32,220 nucleotides of DNA from an uncultured Porphyromonadaceae bacterium (GCA_947174915.1 CAMWKV010000007.1:1-32220), one strand, 5' to 3'; shown: positions 8,648 to 16,510, counted from the stretch's first letter. Notes: generated from the letters alone by a model not told the origin. Numbers and translations: made by a program.

Positions 8648-10522
8648 ATGGAGCAATATATAGTATCGGCACGTAAATATCGCCCTGCTACCTTCGACAG
8701 TGTGGTGGGGCAGCAGGCGCTCACGAGCACTCTTAAAAACGCTATCACCACCGGTCGTCTGGCTCACGCCTATCTCTTCTGCGGCACCCGTGGTGTGGGC
8801 AAGACTTCATGCGCGCGTATCTTCGCCAAGACCATCAACTGTACCAACCGCACCGCCGCCGGCGAGGCGTGCAATGAATGCGACTCTTGCCGCATGTTCA
8901 ACGAGGGTCGCTCGATGAACATCGTCGAGCTCGATGCGGCCTCGAACAATGGCGTCGAGCCCATGCGAGAACTCGTCGACCAGGTGATGACGCCGCCGGC
9001 AATCGGACGCTACCGTGTGTTCATCATCGATGAGGTGCACATGCTTTCTACCGCTGCATTCAATGCTTTCCTCAAGACACTCGAGGAGCCGCCGTCCTAT
9101 GTCGTCTTCATCCTCGCCACGACGGAGAAGCACAAGATTATTCCTACTATCCTCTCCCGCTGTCAGATATACGACTTCAACCGTATCTCTGTACCTGACA
9201 TCGTGGGGCAACTGCAGCGCGTAGCTGCCGACCAGGGTATCACCGCCGAACCGGAAGCCCTCAACGTCATCGCCACAAAGGCCGACGGCGGTATGCGCGA
9301 CGCTCTCAGTATCTTCGACCAGATAGCAGCCTCCGGCGGTGGAAACATCACTTACGCCGACACTATAGCGAATCTCAACGTCCTCGACGAATCGTACTTC
9401 AACCGTCTCCTCGATGCCTTCGTGGCACAGAACGTTGCCGACGCCCTCCTCATCTACCGCGACATACGCATGAAGGGCTTCGACTCGCAGCAGTTCATCG
9501 GCGGACTGGCAGGATATCTCCGCGACCTCTCCGTGGCTCAGTCGCCGGCCACTCTCAGCCTCATCGAAGGCACCGACGACATGCGCGCACGATTGGCCGA
9601 ACGCGCCTCCAAGCTCCATCCCACTTTCCTCTACCGTGCCATGGACCTCTGCAACGAGGCCGACTTCAATTTCCGCCTGGCCGGCAACAAGCAGTTCCTC
9701 GTAGAGCTCACCCTCATCAAACTGTGCCAGCTCCTCAGTCCGGGTGCCACCGATGCCTCCGGCGCCAAGAGCAGTATGCAGAGCATGGCCGGCACACCCC
9801 GCGCCACAGTAACATCAGCTCCAGCATCAACTCCCGCATCAACTCCCGCATCGACATCAGCAACTCCTGCAACAACCGCACCTCAGGCAGCACGTCCTGC
9901 CACCCCGGCCTATACAGCTCCCGCCGCCACGACTGCCGCGCCTCAACAGTCGGCACCTCAGTATGCAGCACCTCAACAAGCTACACACGCACCTGCCTCC
10001 ACCGCTACGAGGCCGGCTGCTCCTGCTGCGGGAACGCCCTCCGGCATGTCGCTCGGAGCCATGAAAGAACGGCTACGAAGCACCGCCGCCCAGGCCGGTC
10101 GACCCGGCACAACAGCCTCGGCACAACCTCAATCCGCACCGGAAGCACCTGCCGAAAAGCGTACCAACCCTTTCACTGACGCCGACCTGGAACGGGCCTG
10201 GGCCGGCGTAGCAGACATTGTGAGCGGTCAGCAAGGCCTCGCCTCAACGCTCAGCATCGTCAAGCCCGTAGTAGATGGCAACAAGGTCATCCTCCACTTC
10301 CCCGGCAAGGTCATCCTCGACATGACACAGCCATTCCTGCCGGCGATACAGCGGCACATGGCCGATGTCCTCTCCAACGATGTCTTCGAACTCGTATGCG
10401 ACGACGACATGAGCCAGTTGCCGCCCGAACTGTGGCCCGACGAAAAACTCTACAACGAAATGCTCAACGAGCATCCCGCACTCCGCGAATTCATAGCAGA
10501 GTTCGGCATGCGCCGCATATAA
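8648..10522 (+). CDS. dnaX: DNA polymerase III subunit gamma/tau
   Basis: DnaX is the clamp-loader ATPase that links the polymerase core and helicase in the replisome. The ORF track begins at 8618, but the conserved family start is MEQYIVSARKYRPATFDSVVGQ, encoded from ATG 8648 (624 residues). Seen motifs are Walker A GTRGVGKTSCARIF (about 44), a four-cysteine zinc module (CTNRTAAGEACNECDSC), Walker B IIDEVHML, ATTEKHKI, and the LSRCQIYDF SRC motif. Residues about 380-510 are a low-complexity Ala/Thr/Pro/Ser/Gln linker with short repeats, followed by a small C-terminal domain. The length suggests the tau-type product. It lies upstream of proB with a 44-base gap that holds only a small hairpin. 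The promoter -7 box is almost on the start codon. Confidence 0.95.
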   Translation: MEQYIVSARKYRPATFDSVVGQQALTSTLKNAITTGRLAHAYLFCGTRGVGKTSCARIFAKTINCTNRTAAGEACNECDSCRMFNEGRSMNIVELDAASNNGVEPMRELVDQVMTPPAIGRYRVFIIDEVHMLSTAAFNAFLKTLEEPPSYVVFILATTEKHKIIPTILSRCQIYDFNRISVPDIVGQLQRVAADQGITAEPEALNVIATKADGGMRDALSIFDQIAASGGGNITYADTIANLNVLDESYFNRLLDAFVAQNVADALLIYRDIRMKGFDSQQFIGGLAGYLRDLSVAQSPATLSLIEGTDDMRARLAERASKLHPTFLYRAMDLCNEADFNFRLAGNKQFLVELTLIKLCQLLSPGATDASGAKSSMQSMAGTPRATVTSAPASTPASTPASTSATPATTAPQAARPATPAYTAPAATTAAPQQSAPQYAAPQQATHAPASTATRPAAPAAGTPSGMSLGAMKERLRSTAAQAGRPGTTASAQPQSAPEAPAEKRTNPFTDADLERAWAGVADIVSGQQGLASTLSIVKPVVDGNKVILHFPGKVILDMTQPFLPAIQRHMADVLSNDVFELVCDDDMSQLPPELWPDEKLYNEMLNEHPALREFIAEFGMRRI

Positions 10523-10526
10523 TATA

Positions 10527-10542
10527 CCGCCTCTGCAGGCGG
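10527..10542. other. Small hairpin between dnaX and proB
   Basis: CCGCCT, a four-base loop, then AGGCGG make a perfect six-base-pair stem just after the dnaX stop. No T-run follows on either strand, so it is not an obvious terminator; it may be an RNA-processing or stability element. Confidence 0.35.
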
Positions 10543-10566
10543 TCAGCCATCACCCATACCGTCACT

Positions 10567-11634
10567 ATGTTAATAGTCATCAAGATAGGCAGCAACGTCC
10601 TCACCCGCGCCGACGGCACCCTCGACATCACACGCCTTAGTTCGATAGTGGACCAGACAGCCGCCCTGCGCCGCCTCGGACACAAGGTGGTGCTCGTCAG
10701 CTCAGGCGCCGTGGCATCCGGTCGCGGCGAACTGCGCGACATGGGTCTCACGCACCTTGACTCCGTATCCTCCCGCCAGCTCTTCAGCGCCGTAGGACAG
10801 GCCAAACTCATCAACCACTACTACGACTTCTTCCGCGAGCATGGCCTCCACTGCGGCCAGGTGCTCGCCACCAAGGAGAACCTCGGGCGCCGCGGACACT
10901 ACCTCAACCAGCGTCACTGCATAGAGACCATGCTCGCCCACGGGGTAGTACCCATTGTCAACGAGAACGACACCGTGAGCGTCACCGAGCTCATGTTCAC
11001 CGACAACGACGAACTCGCCGGTCTCATCGCCACGATGGTCAACGCCGACCGACTCTTCATCCTCAGCAATATCGATGGTCTCTACACCGGCGACCCCTCC
11101 GACAGTACCTCACAGCTCATACAGCGTGTACGCCCCGGCGATGACATATCCGACTTCATAGCCGGCACCCACTCCAGCCACGGCCGCGGCGGTATGCAGT
11201 CCAAGAGCAGGATAGCCAGGCGCGTAGCCGCCGAAGGCATAGAGGTACGCATCGCCAACGGCACACGTCCCGGTATCATCGAAGCCCTCGCCACCGACAG
11301 CGACGTACCCTGCACCATCTTCGAAGCCTCCGCACGCACCGTCGAAGGCATCAAGAAATGGATAGCTCACAGCGACGCCTTCGCCACAGGAGCCGTCCGC
11401 GTCGATGCCGGCGCCGCCGAAGCCCTCGCAGCAGGAGCAAGTCTCCTACCAGTAGGAGTCACCGAGATAGTGGAAGACTTCGACGCCGACGACATCATCA
11501 TAATATCCGACGCCTACGGCACCACCATAGGCTGGGGACGCGCCGAGTACGACAGCACCACCGCCCGAGGCTACCTATCCGCCTCAGGATGCCCCGTCCT
11601 CGTACACGCCGATTACCTGTTCATCGACAGATAA
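10567..11634 (+). CDS. proB: Glutamate 5-kinase
   Basis: ProB phosphorylates L-glutamate to gamma-glutamyl phosphate, the first step of proline synthesis. The start MLIVIKIGSNVLT at ATG 10567 is the family start; the longer ORF-track version (from 10396) overlaps dnaX and is unlikely. The amino-acid kinase domain shows VVLVSSGAVASGRGEL, VPIVNENDTVSVTEL, FTDNDELAGLIATMV, LFILSNIDGLYTGDP and RGGMQSKSRIARRV. Residues from about 265 to 355 (VRVDAGAAEALAAGASLL ... ISDAYGTTIGWGRAEY) form a C-terminal PUA domain, so the protein is full length (355 residues). The proA partner is not adjacent; it lies about 18.5 kb away, beyond the origin region. Likely cotranscribed with dnaX upstream and the SDR gene downstream (50-base gap). 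Confidence 0.95.
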   Translation: MLIVIKIGSNVLTRADGTLDITRLSSIVDQTAALRRLGHKVVLVSSGAVASGRGELRDMGLTHLDSVSSRQLFSAVGQAKLINHYYDFFREHGLHCGQVLATKENLGRRGHYLNQRHCIETMLAHGVVPIVNENDTVSVTELMFTDNDELAGLIATMVNADRLFILSNIDGLYTGDPSDSTSQLIQRVRPGDDISDFIAGTHSSHGRGGMQSKSRIARRVAAEGIEVRIANGTRPGIIEALATDSDVPCTIFEASARTVEGIKKWIAHSDAFATGAVRVDAGAAEALAAGASLLPVGVTEIVEDFDADDIIIISDAYGTTIGWGRAEYDSTTARGYLSASGCPVLVHADYLFIDR

Positions 11635-11684
11635 ACAGCCTCTCCGTCCGCACCCTTAATAGACTGTATATCAGCGCACAAATC

Positions 11685-12458
11685 ATGAACACTCCCAAGC
11701 ACCAACATATCCTCATCACCGGCGCCGCCACAGGCATAGGCGCCGCTGCCGCGCGCCGCTTCGTCGACGAAGGCTGGTACGTCACCATGGTAGACATCAA
11801 CGACACCGTCGGCGCCGCTCTCGCCGCCGAACTCGGCCCGCGTGCCCACTACGTCCACGGCGACGTATGCAGCGCCGCCGACATGGAGAGCGCCGTTGCC
11901 GCCGCCGAGGCTCAGCACGGGCCCCTCACCAGCGTCTTCGCCAACGCCGGCATACACCGCCACAACACCCTCCTCGACATCAGCGAGGAAGAGTTCGACC
12001 GTATCGTCCGCACCAACATCTACGGCACCTTTCATACCCTCCGCGCAGCCGTACCCGCCATCATAGCCTCCGGCGGAGGCACCGTAGTAATCACCGCCTC
12101 CGACCAGTCCACCGTCGGCAAGCACCGCAGCTTCGCCTACGGCCTCACCAAAGGCGCTCTCGGACAGATGACCAAGAGCCTCTCCCTCGACCTCCTGCCG
12201 CAAGGTGTCCGCGTCAACGCCATCTGCCCCGGCACCATACGTACACCCATGGTCGACGCCATCTTCGAGCGCATCGCAGCCAACGGCGATGCCACCGTGG
12301 ACGAACTATGGAAGAGCGAAGCCGCCGAGTACGCCTGCGGACGCGTAGGAGAGCCTGCAGAAGTGGCAGCTCTGGTATATTTCCTCGCATCGGATGCCTC
12401 ATCCTTCTGCTCCGGTGGCCTCTACCTTATCGACGGCGGTCTGTCGGCAGGCAAGTGA
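11685..12458 (+). CDS. SDR-family NAD(P)-dependent oxidoreductase
   Basis: A 257-residue classical short-chain dehydrogenase/reductase. The nucleotide-binding motif TGAATGIG lies near residue 13, followed by VDIND (an Asp after strand 2, which usually favours NAD), the NAG motif in FANAGIH, catalytic Ser in ITASDQS, and YGLTK (YxxxK). The C-terminal IRTPMVDAIF and SGGLYLIDGG are typical of the fabG/3-alpha-HSD group. The start MNTPKHQHILITGA at 11685 was chosen because the longer ORF runs through proB in another frame. Substrate cannot be told from sequence; sugar, sterol or acyl substrates are all possible. It follows proB by 50 bases, probably in the same transcript. Confidence 0.9.
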   Translation: MNTPKHQHILITGAATGIGAAAARRFVDEGWYVTMVDINDTVGAALAAELGPRAHYVHGDVCSAADMESAVAAAEAQHGPLTSVFANAGIHRHNTLLDISEEEFDRIVRTNIYGTFHTLRAAVPAIIASGGGTVVITASDQSTVGKHRSFAYGLTKGALGQMTKSLSLDLLPQGVRVNAICPGTIRTPMVDAIFERIAANGDATVDELWKSEAAEYACGRVGEPAEVAALVYFLASDASSFCSGGLYLIDGGLSAGK

Positions 12459-12567
12459 GAGAGTCAAAGAGCGTAACTACTCAGGTGTCATGTAAAGACG
12501 CGATAGACCACCGAGACCGCCCCTAACTGTGAAATTATCTTAAATTTTGCATTTGACCGCTGAAATA

Positions 12568-12599
12568 TTTGTTCAAGTCTGAAAGAGTTACTAACTTTG
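12568..12599 (+). promoter_or_regulatory. Promoter of the tRNA-Glu - rpsT - tRNA-Glu unit
   Basis: TTTG (12568-12571), 20 bases, then TAACTTTG (12592-12599) match the Bacteroidetes consensus exactly, 19 bases before the first tRNA. Confidence 0.8.
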
Positions 12600-12618
12600 C
12601 ACTCGCTTAACGCCGCAT

Positions 12619-12690
12619 GGCCCATTCGTCTATCGGTTAGGACGCAAGATTTTCATTCTTGAAAGAGCAGTTCGATTCTGCTATGGGCTA
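12619..12690 (+). tRNA. tRNA-Glu (anticodon TTC), copy 1
   Basis: The 72-base sequence folds as a cloverleaf: acceptor GGCCCAT/ATGGGCT (with a G-U pair at the end), anticodon stem CAAGA/TCTTG with loop TTTTCAT (anticodon TTC), and T-arm AGCAG-TTCGATT-CTGCT. CCA is not encoded. It lies 38 bases upstream of rpsT. Confidence 0.95.
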
Positions 12691-12728
12691 CAAATAATAA
12701 AATAGCGAACACAACCGCCTCAAATAAT

Positions 12729-12986
12729 ATGGCAAACCACAAATCATCCATCAAGCGTATCCGCCAGACAGCCAGCCGCCGTCTGCGCAATCGCTATTAC
12801 GCAAAGACCGCCCGCAATGCCGTGCGCAAGCTCCGCGCTCTCACCGACAAAGCAGAAGCCGAAGTTCGTTACCGCGAAGTAGAAGCTATGCTCGACCGTC
12901 TTGCTTCGAAGAACACTATCTCGAAGAACAAGGCCTCCAACCTCAAGAGCAAGCTCGCTAAGCACATCGCCAAGCTGTCAGCTTAA
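12729..12986 (+). CDS. rpsT: 30S ribosomal protein S20
   Basis: An 85-residue, lysine/arginine-rich helical protein that binds 16S rRNA in the small subunit. [14 protein letters not shown] at the start, [17 protein letters not shown] and the C-terminal [14 protein letters not shown] are characteristic of S20. It lies between two identical tRNA-Glu genes, 38 bases after the first and 42 before the second, with no obvious promoter of its own, so all three are probably cut from one transcript. Many bacteria carry rpsT next to a tRNA or mviN; the double flanking here is unusual. Confidence 0.96.
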   Translation: MANHKSSIKRIRQTASRRLRNRYYAKTARNAVRKLRALTDKAEAEVRYREVEAMLDRLASKNTISKNKASNLKSKLAKHIAKLSA

Positions 12987-13028
12987 TATCGCGGTCGCAT
13001 ACCTCTTTAGCCTTTAAACAGGCCGCGC

Positions 13029-13100
13029 GGCCCATTCGTCTATCGGTTAGGACGCAAGATTTTCATTCTTGAAAGAGCAGTTCGATTCTGCTATGGGCTA
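13029..13100 (+). tRNA. tRNA-Glu (anticodon TTC), copy 2
   Basis: Identical over all 72 bases to the copy at 12619. The identity runs on for five more bases (CAAAT) downstream. No separate promoter is evident; it probably shares the transcript with copy 1 and rpsT, ending at the terminator just downstream. Confidence 0.95.
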
Positions 13101-13104
13101 CAAA

Positions 13105-13144
13105 TTAACTCCGGTCGCGTAACGGCGGCCGGAGTTAAATTTTT
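13105..13144 (+). terminator. Rho-independent terminator after tRNA-Glu copy 2
   Basis: A perfect ten-base-pair stem (TTAACTCCGG / CCGGAGTTAA) with a 14-base loop is followed by A and five T. It ends eight bases before the ATG of the HAD phosphatase gene. Confidence 0.85.
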
Positions 13145-13151
13145 ATGGCTT

Positions 13152-13769
13152 ATGATAAAAAATCTACTTTTCGATCTGGGTGGCGTAATAATGGACATCG
13201 ACCGTAGCCGATGCGTGGCAGCGTTCGATGCCCTCGGACTTGCCAAGGCCGACGATTACTTCGGCGACTATGCCCAGACCGGAATTTTCATGCAGATAGA
13301 AGATGGTACTATCAACACCGAGGGCTTCCACGCAGCCCTCCGCGAAAAACTGCCCGAAGGCACTACAGACTATCAGATAGACAGCGCCTTCCAGAAATTC
13401 CTCATCGGTATTCCCGCGCACCGTCTCGAAGCTCTCCGCCGACTACGCTGCAAAGGCTTCAATATCTATCTCCTGTCGAACACCAACCCCATCATGTGGA
13501 GGGGCAAGATAGCCTCCGAATTCGGCAAGGAAGGTCTGCGACGCGAGGATTATTTCGACGGCATGGTGACATCCTTCGAAGCCCGCTGTGCCAAGCCCGA
13601 CGAGCGAATATTCCGCTACGCCATCGAATCCCTCGGCATAGCTCCCGAAGAAACACTATTTTTCGACGACTCGCAGGCCAATGTCGACGCTGCCCGAGCT
13701 CTCGGATTTGAGGCTGTCCTCGTACAGCCCGGCACAGAATTCACGGACTATATCCCCGAGCGCCGATGA
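13152..13769 (+). CDS. HAD-family phosphatase (YihX/epoxide-hydrolase-like)
   Basis: A 205-residue HAD-IA hydrolase. Motif I is LLFDLGGVIMD, in which the usual second Asp of DxD appears as Gly, as in the YihX/GGV-type branch. Motif II is LLSNTN, the Lys is in AKPDERIF, and motif III is FFDDSQANVDAA. Members of this branch dephosphorylate small sugar phosphates such as glucose-1-phosphate; the exact substrate here is unknown. The ATG overlaps nothing upstream but sits eight bases after a strong terminator, so a promoter is hard to place. Its stop overlaps the ribF start (ATGA), implying translational coupling with flavin synthesis; FMN-phosphatase activity is a possible but unproven link. Confidence 0.85.
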   Translation: MIKNLLFDLGGVIMDIDRSRCVAAFDALGLAKADDYFGDYAQTGIFMQIEDGTINTEGFHAALREKLPEGTTDYQIDSAFQKFLIGIPAHRLEALRRLRCKGFNIYLLSNTNPIMWRGKIASEFGKEGLRREDYFDGMVTSFEARCAKPDERIFRYAIESLGIAPEETLFFDDSQANVDAARALGFEAVLVQPGTEFTDYIPERR

Positions 13770-14659
13770 GTACAGTAGCGGCTGTAGGCATGTTCGACGG
13801 CGTACACCCCGGACATCAGAAAGTACTGCGCGCCACCGCCGACATTGCCCGTCGCACAGGACGCCGATCACAGGCCTTCACCTTCGCTACACATCCTCTT
13901 GCTATCCTCTCCCCGGAGCGCGCACCGGCAGTGCTCACCGATGTGGGCCGACGAGCCGAACTCATCGCCGCCACGGGGATAGACACCGTCACCGTGCTCG
14001 ACTACAGCGCCGCCGACCTCGCCACCACAGCGCGCGAATTCCTCCTCAATCTCCGAAAGACCTATGACGTCGAAGCCCTCGTGATGGGCTACGACAACAC
14101 CATCGGCTCCGACCGCCTCGCGCCAGACCAGGTACGCAGCCTCGTACCCGAGATAATAAGCAGCCTCGATATCGTCGACGCCGCACACCTCGCCGACGGC
14201 ACCGTACCCAGCAGCAGCGCCATCCGCGCTGCCATAGCAGCCACCGACATGCCGCGTGCGGCAGAGCTCGCCGGCACACCATTCACCATCCGCGGCAACG
14301 TGGCTGAGGGACGGCGTATAGGCCGCACAATAGGTTTTCCCACGGCCAACGTCGTACCCCTCGACAGCAGGCAGCTCCTGCCCCCTGACGGCGTATATGC
14401 CGTCAACGTGACAATGCCCGACGGAACAGTACGCCGCGCTGTAGCAAATATAGGATTCCGTCCCACCCTCGACGACGGTCGCGCGCGCACCCTCGAAGTA
14501 CACATCCCCGGCTTCAGCGGTGACCTGTACGGCAGCCGACTGGACGTAGCCTTCCTCCGCTACCTGCGCCCCGAACGCCGCTTCGCCACCCTCACCGACC
14601 TCGCCGCCCAGCTCCGCCAAGACACTGCCTTAAGCATGAGTGATGAAGGTAGTATATAG
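13766..14659 (+). CDS. ribF: Bifunctional riboflavin kinase / FAD synthetase
   Basis: RibF phosphorylates riboflavin to FMN and then adenylates it to FAD. The N-terminal nucleotidyltransferase half begins VAAVGMFDGVHPGHQ (HxGH-type motif), with MGYDNTIGSDR in the place of the usual GYDxxFG loop, and SSSAIRAAI. The C-terminal kinase half has GNVAEGRRIGRTIGFPTANV, which binds ATP and flavin, then NIGFRPTL and LEVHIPGFSGDLYG with the catalytic Glu. The 297-residue length is normal. It overlaps the HAD phosphatase gene by four bases. Downstream, 30 bases after its stop, begins the direct repeat that marks the edge of the accessory island. Confidence 0.95.
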   Translation: MSTVAAVGMFDGVHPGHQKVLRATADIARRTGRRSQAFTFATHPLAILSPERAPAVLTDVGRRAELIAATGIDTVTVLDYSAADLATTAREFLLNLRKTYDVEALVMGYDNTIGSDRLAPDQVRSLVPEIISSLDIVDAAHLADGTVPSSSAIRAAIAATDMPRAAELAGTPFTIRGNVAEGRRIGRTIGFPTANVVPLDSRQLLPPDGVYAVNVTMPDGTVRRAVANIGFRPTLDDGRARTLEVHIPGFSGDLYGSRLDVAFLRYLRPERRFATLTDLAAQLRQDTALSMSDEGSI

Positions 14660-14688
14660 TGGAGCCGCATTTGTTCTTACTTCCCAAA

Positions 14689-14714
14689 CTTAAAAATTAT
14701 TCGACTTTGGGAAA
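14689..14714 (+). repeat. Left border direct repeat of the accessory island
   Basis: CTTAAAAATTATTCGACTTT... matches the sequence at 22188-22213 at 24 of 26 positions in the same orientation. It lies just after ribF, and flanking TTCCCAAA / TTTGGGAA also lets this copy form a hairpin that could terminate ribF transcription. Confidence 0.6.
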
Positions 14715-14778
14715 AGGTGCAAAGTTGCAAATTATTTCCAAAGTAATTGAAAAATCAGTCTAAAAACATCTAAATCAA

Positions 14779-14919
14779 TTACTTTTGCTCTGGATTGAAT
14801 ATCTCCGCTGCCACGAAATCCACTGTGTGTATTTCATATGGCAGACTACACATCAACTGCAATAAGCCGATGCAGTGCATATCAATGAAGATATTTGTAT
14901 CGTTTACGATTATCTTCAT
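14779..14919 (-). pseudogene. Truncated PIN-domain toxin gene (46 codons)
   Basis: Not in the ORF track. It starts three bases after the XRE-ImmA stop. It encodes MKIIVNDTNIFIDM at the N-terminus, the first strand and first catalytic Asp region of a PIN-domain ribonuclease, followed by LPYEIHTVDFVAAEIF, and then stops after NPEQK. Full PIN toxins are about 130-160 residues. Downstream sequence in all frames I read does not restore the domain. PIN proteins often follow XRE-ImmA genes in such positions. The first Asp is kept, but the other catalytic acidic residues would be missing, so the toxin should be inactive. Confidence 0.7.
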
Positions 14920-14922
14920 TGG

Positions 14923-15981
14923 TTAGACAAGTTGCAGCTGGGCCTTTACGTTATCGACAGAGGTATTCAGCAGGGCCGCCGCTTTTGAGAAAGAGATTAT
15001 CTCATCGGCAAGCGCACGATACACCATTCTTACGAATCGCCCTGAGGTCTCGGGAATCGCAAGCGAACGCTCTACCAACGAATTGAACTCAGGGAAAATC
15101 TTCTTCTTTTTAAGGTAGCCCTCATATCGCCGTCCGGTAATGACTCCGTTATGTGCCAATGATTCCATTATAGAATCGATGGAAATACCGTACTGCTTTT
15201 GAATATCGGTCAGTTCAGCCAATGATATATCATGTCTGCTTTTTCCGAGCCTTGATTTCAGAACCCCGGAAGGCAGAAGAATCTCTCTGGCGAAAGTGTT
15301 ACAGGCATCTTCCATGACTTTATTTGAAACATCTTCGCCAAACTTCATCAGCAGATGACCGAACTCGTGAAGAAGGGTGAAGCGCTTCCTCTCGGAAGTC
15401 AGATTGCAATTTATGACAATCAAAGGGATATTGTCATTCGCATATCCGCTTAATCCCTCGAATGATTCAGATTCGGACACCTCGATAATCTTAATGCCAT
15501 TGTCCTCCAAGACCTCGATAACATTGGAGATACCATTGACACCTAAGCCGAGTTTTTGCCTGACTGAATTGGCTAAAGCTATCACGTCACCACCATTGGA
15601 AATCTGTTTGTGCTGAAGACTAAAAGAAGACGCAACACCGGAGAGTTGTTCAACTTCCAGATAGCGTTCAAGTTCCTCGCGCACTTTCTCCTTGACTGCA
15701 AGCGCATCCTTTTCTGAGAATCTGCTCTTTTTGCGGAACATCACCTTGTCAACTTCCACAGTAAAAGGACGGAAGAAATAATCAGGTTTTACGCCGAGAA
15801 CCATGCCGAGAGAAATCAACATCCGGCTATCAGGCATTGACTGACCTTTTTCATATTTGTTGATAGCCTGACGTGACACACTGGGCTGAACCGACTGGCC
15901 CAGCTCTTCCATGCTTATTCCTTTAATCAGTCTCGCTTGATTGAGCCTGCGACCGAATATATTTGAAGTGTCCTTACTCAT
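14923..15981 (-). CDS. XRE regulator fused to ImmA/IrrE metallopeptidase
   Basis: A 352-residue two-domain protein. Residues about 8-70 are an XRE helix-turn-helix (RRLNQARLIKGISMEELGQ ... VSRQAINKYEKGQSMPDS). The C-terminal half is an ImmA/IrrE-type peptidase: IVINCNLTSERKRFTLLHEFGHLL with the zinc motif HEFGH at about 204-208, and EDACNTFAREILLP, which supplies the third zinc ligand. Such proteins work as antitoxin-like or phage-element repressors that can be switched by proteolysis. It is followed, three bases later, by a truncated PIN toxin gene, so the antitoxin may have outlived its toxin. An inverted repeat brackets its promoter, suggesting autoregulation. It lies inside the island but outside the inner inverted-repeat segment. 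Confidence 0.9.
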   Translation of the reverse strand: MSKDTSNIFGRRLNQARLIKGISMEELGQSVQPSVSRQAINKYEKGQSMPDSRMLISLGMVLGVKPDYFFRPFTVEVDKVMFRKKSRFSEKDALAVKEKVREELERYLEVEQLSGVASSFSLQHKQISNGGDVIALANSVRQKLGLGVNGISNVIEVLEDNGIKIIEVSESESFEGLSGYANDNIPLIVINCNLTSERKRFTLLHEFGHLLMKFGEDVSNKVMEDACNTFAREILLPSGVLKSRLGKSRHDISLAELTDIQKQYGISIDSIMESLAHNGVITGRRYEGYLKKKKIFPEFNSLVERSLAIPETSGRFVRMVYRALADEIISFSKAAALLNTSVDNVKAQLQLV

Positions 15982-15994
15982 ACTGACTTGTTTT

Positions 15995-16032
15995 GGTTGA
16001 CAAAGTTACCAAATATTTCTCACATGTCAACC
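15995..16032. promoter_or_regulatory. Promoter and candidate operator of the XRE-ImmA gene
   Basis: On the minus strand, TTG, 19 bases, then TAACTTTG (16001-16008) match the Bacteroidetes consensus. An eight-base perfect inverted repeat, GGTTGACA (15995-16002) and TGTCAACC (16025-16032), brackets it and covers both the -33 box and the start region. Centres are 30 bases apart, which fits a dimeric XRE repressor. Confidence 0.6.
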
Positions 16033-16047
16033 ATTTTCAAGTCGAAA

Positions 16048-16086
16048 AAGCGCGTCTATATACTTTCTTGCACCAACGGTTCTGTA
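16048..16086. repeat. Left inverted repeat of the inner 6.1-kb segment
   Basis: These 39 bases are the reverse complement of 22152-22190 at 36 of 39 positions. The repeat contains the last codons (EPLVQESI), the stop codon, and about nine following bases of the 50-residue family gene. Beyond it, TTTCGACTT resembles the sequence outside the right copy with a small deletion. Confidence 0.8.
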
Positions 16087-16208
16087 CCATTCTTGGTTTG
16101 CTCAGGCGCACCACTTTCTTCGGTTGGATCAAGGGATGCCTTAATTTGCATTTCTAACTTATGCTCTAAGGAATTTGCTTCGAGGGATTCTTGGAGTGTC
16201 TTAAACAT
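16056..16208 (-). CDS. 50-residue protein of an unrecognised VQESI-ending family, copy A
   Basis: The ORF track gives 74 residues from 16280, but the second in-frame Met (16208) gives a 50-residue protein that aligns without gaps over its full length with the protein at 20068-20220 (32 of 50 identical). Shared blocks are TLQE, ANSLEHK, IKA and the C-terminal VQESI. The centre is acidic, Pro/Glu/Thr-rich and variable; the rest should be helical. There is no signal peptide or membrane segment. Two independent copies with unequal bases but kept frame argue for real genes. Function is unknown. The 3' end lies within the left inverted repeat. Confidence 0.7.
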   Translation of the reverse strand: MFKTLQESLEANSLEHKLEMQIKASLDPTEESGAPEQTKNGTEPLVQESI

Positions 16209-16285
16209 ATTGTTTGAGCTTTTAGATTTGTAAATGTATTGATTAAGTAGCGGTATAATTTTATCGTAATCCAAAATCAATTCAT

Positions 16286-16510
16286 ATGTACAAACAAATT
16301 GAAACTACACCCGAAATTACGTTACCCAACGGTGCTCACAGTAAACCAGTCGCAACATTAGCAGTTGAGTATGGCGGTATATGTCAAATTGTCAGGGATG
16401 ACCATTGCTATACTATTAAGTTGAAAAATAATAATGGGCAGTATGATGATACCACCCATATTTTTCCAGAAGCATTTGAAGTTCTTAAGACTTTGCCAAA
16501 CCCGCGTTAG
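16286..16510 (+). CDS. Hypothetical 74-residue protein
   Basis: Not recognised. A 74-residue reading frame starting MYKQIETTPEITLPNG, with two beta-rich stretches (VATLAVEYGGICQIV, HCYTIKLKN) and a C-terminal helix (PEAFEVLKTL), so it looks like a small folded alpha/beta protein. It has no cysteine motif or membrane segment. It is divergent from the VQESI copy A gene and converges with the GIY-YIG gene; the last bases of the two stop codons overlap by four. A weak TAATTTTA -7-like box lies upstream. It could be an antitoxin or inhibitor of the neighbouring nuclease, but that is only a guess from position. Confidence 0.5.
   Translation: MYKQIETTPEITLPNGAHSKPVATLAVEYGGICQIVRDDHCYTIKLKNNNGQYDDTTHIFPEAFEVLKTLPNPR

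Noticed and set aside
10396-10566. N-terminal extension of proB in the ORF track
   Set aside because: It overlaps the dnaX 3' end; the family start is at 10567.
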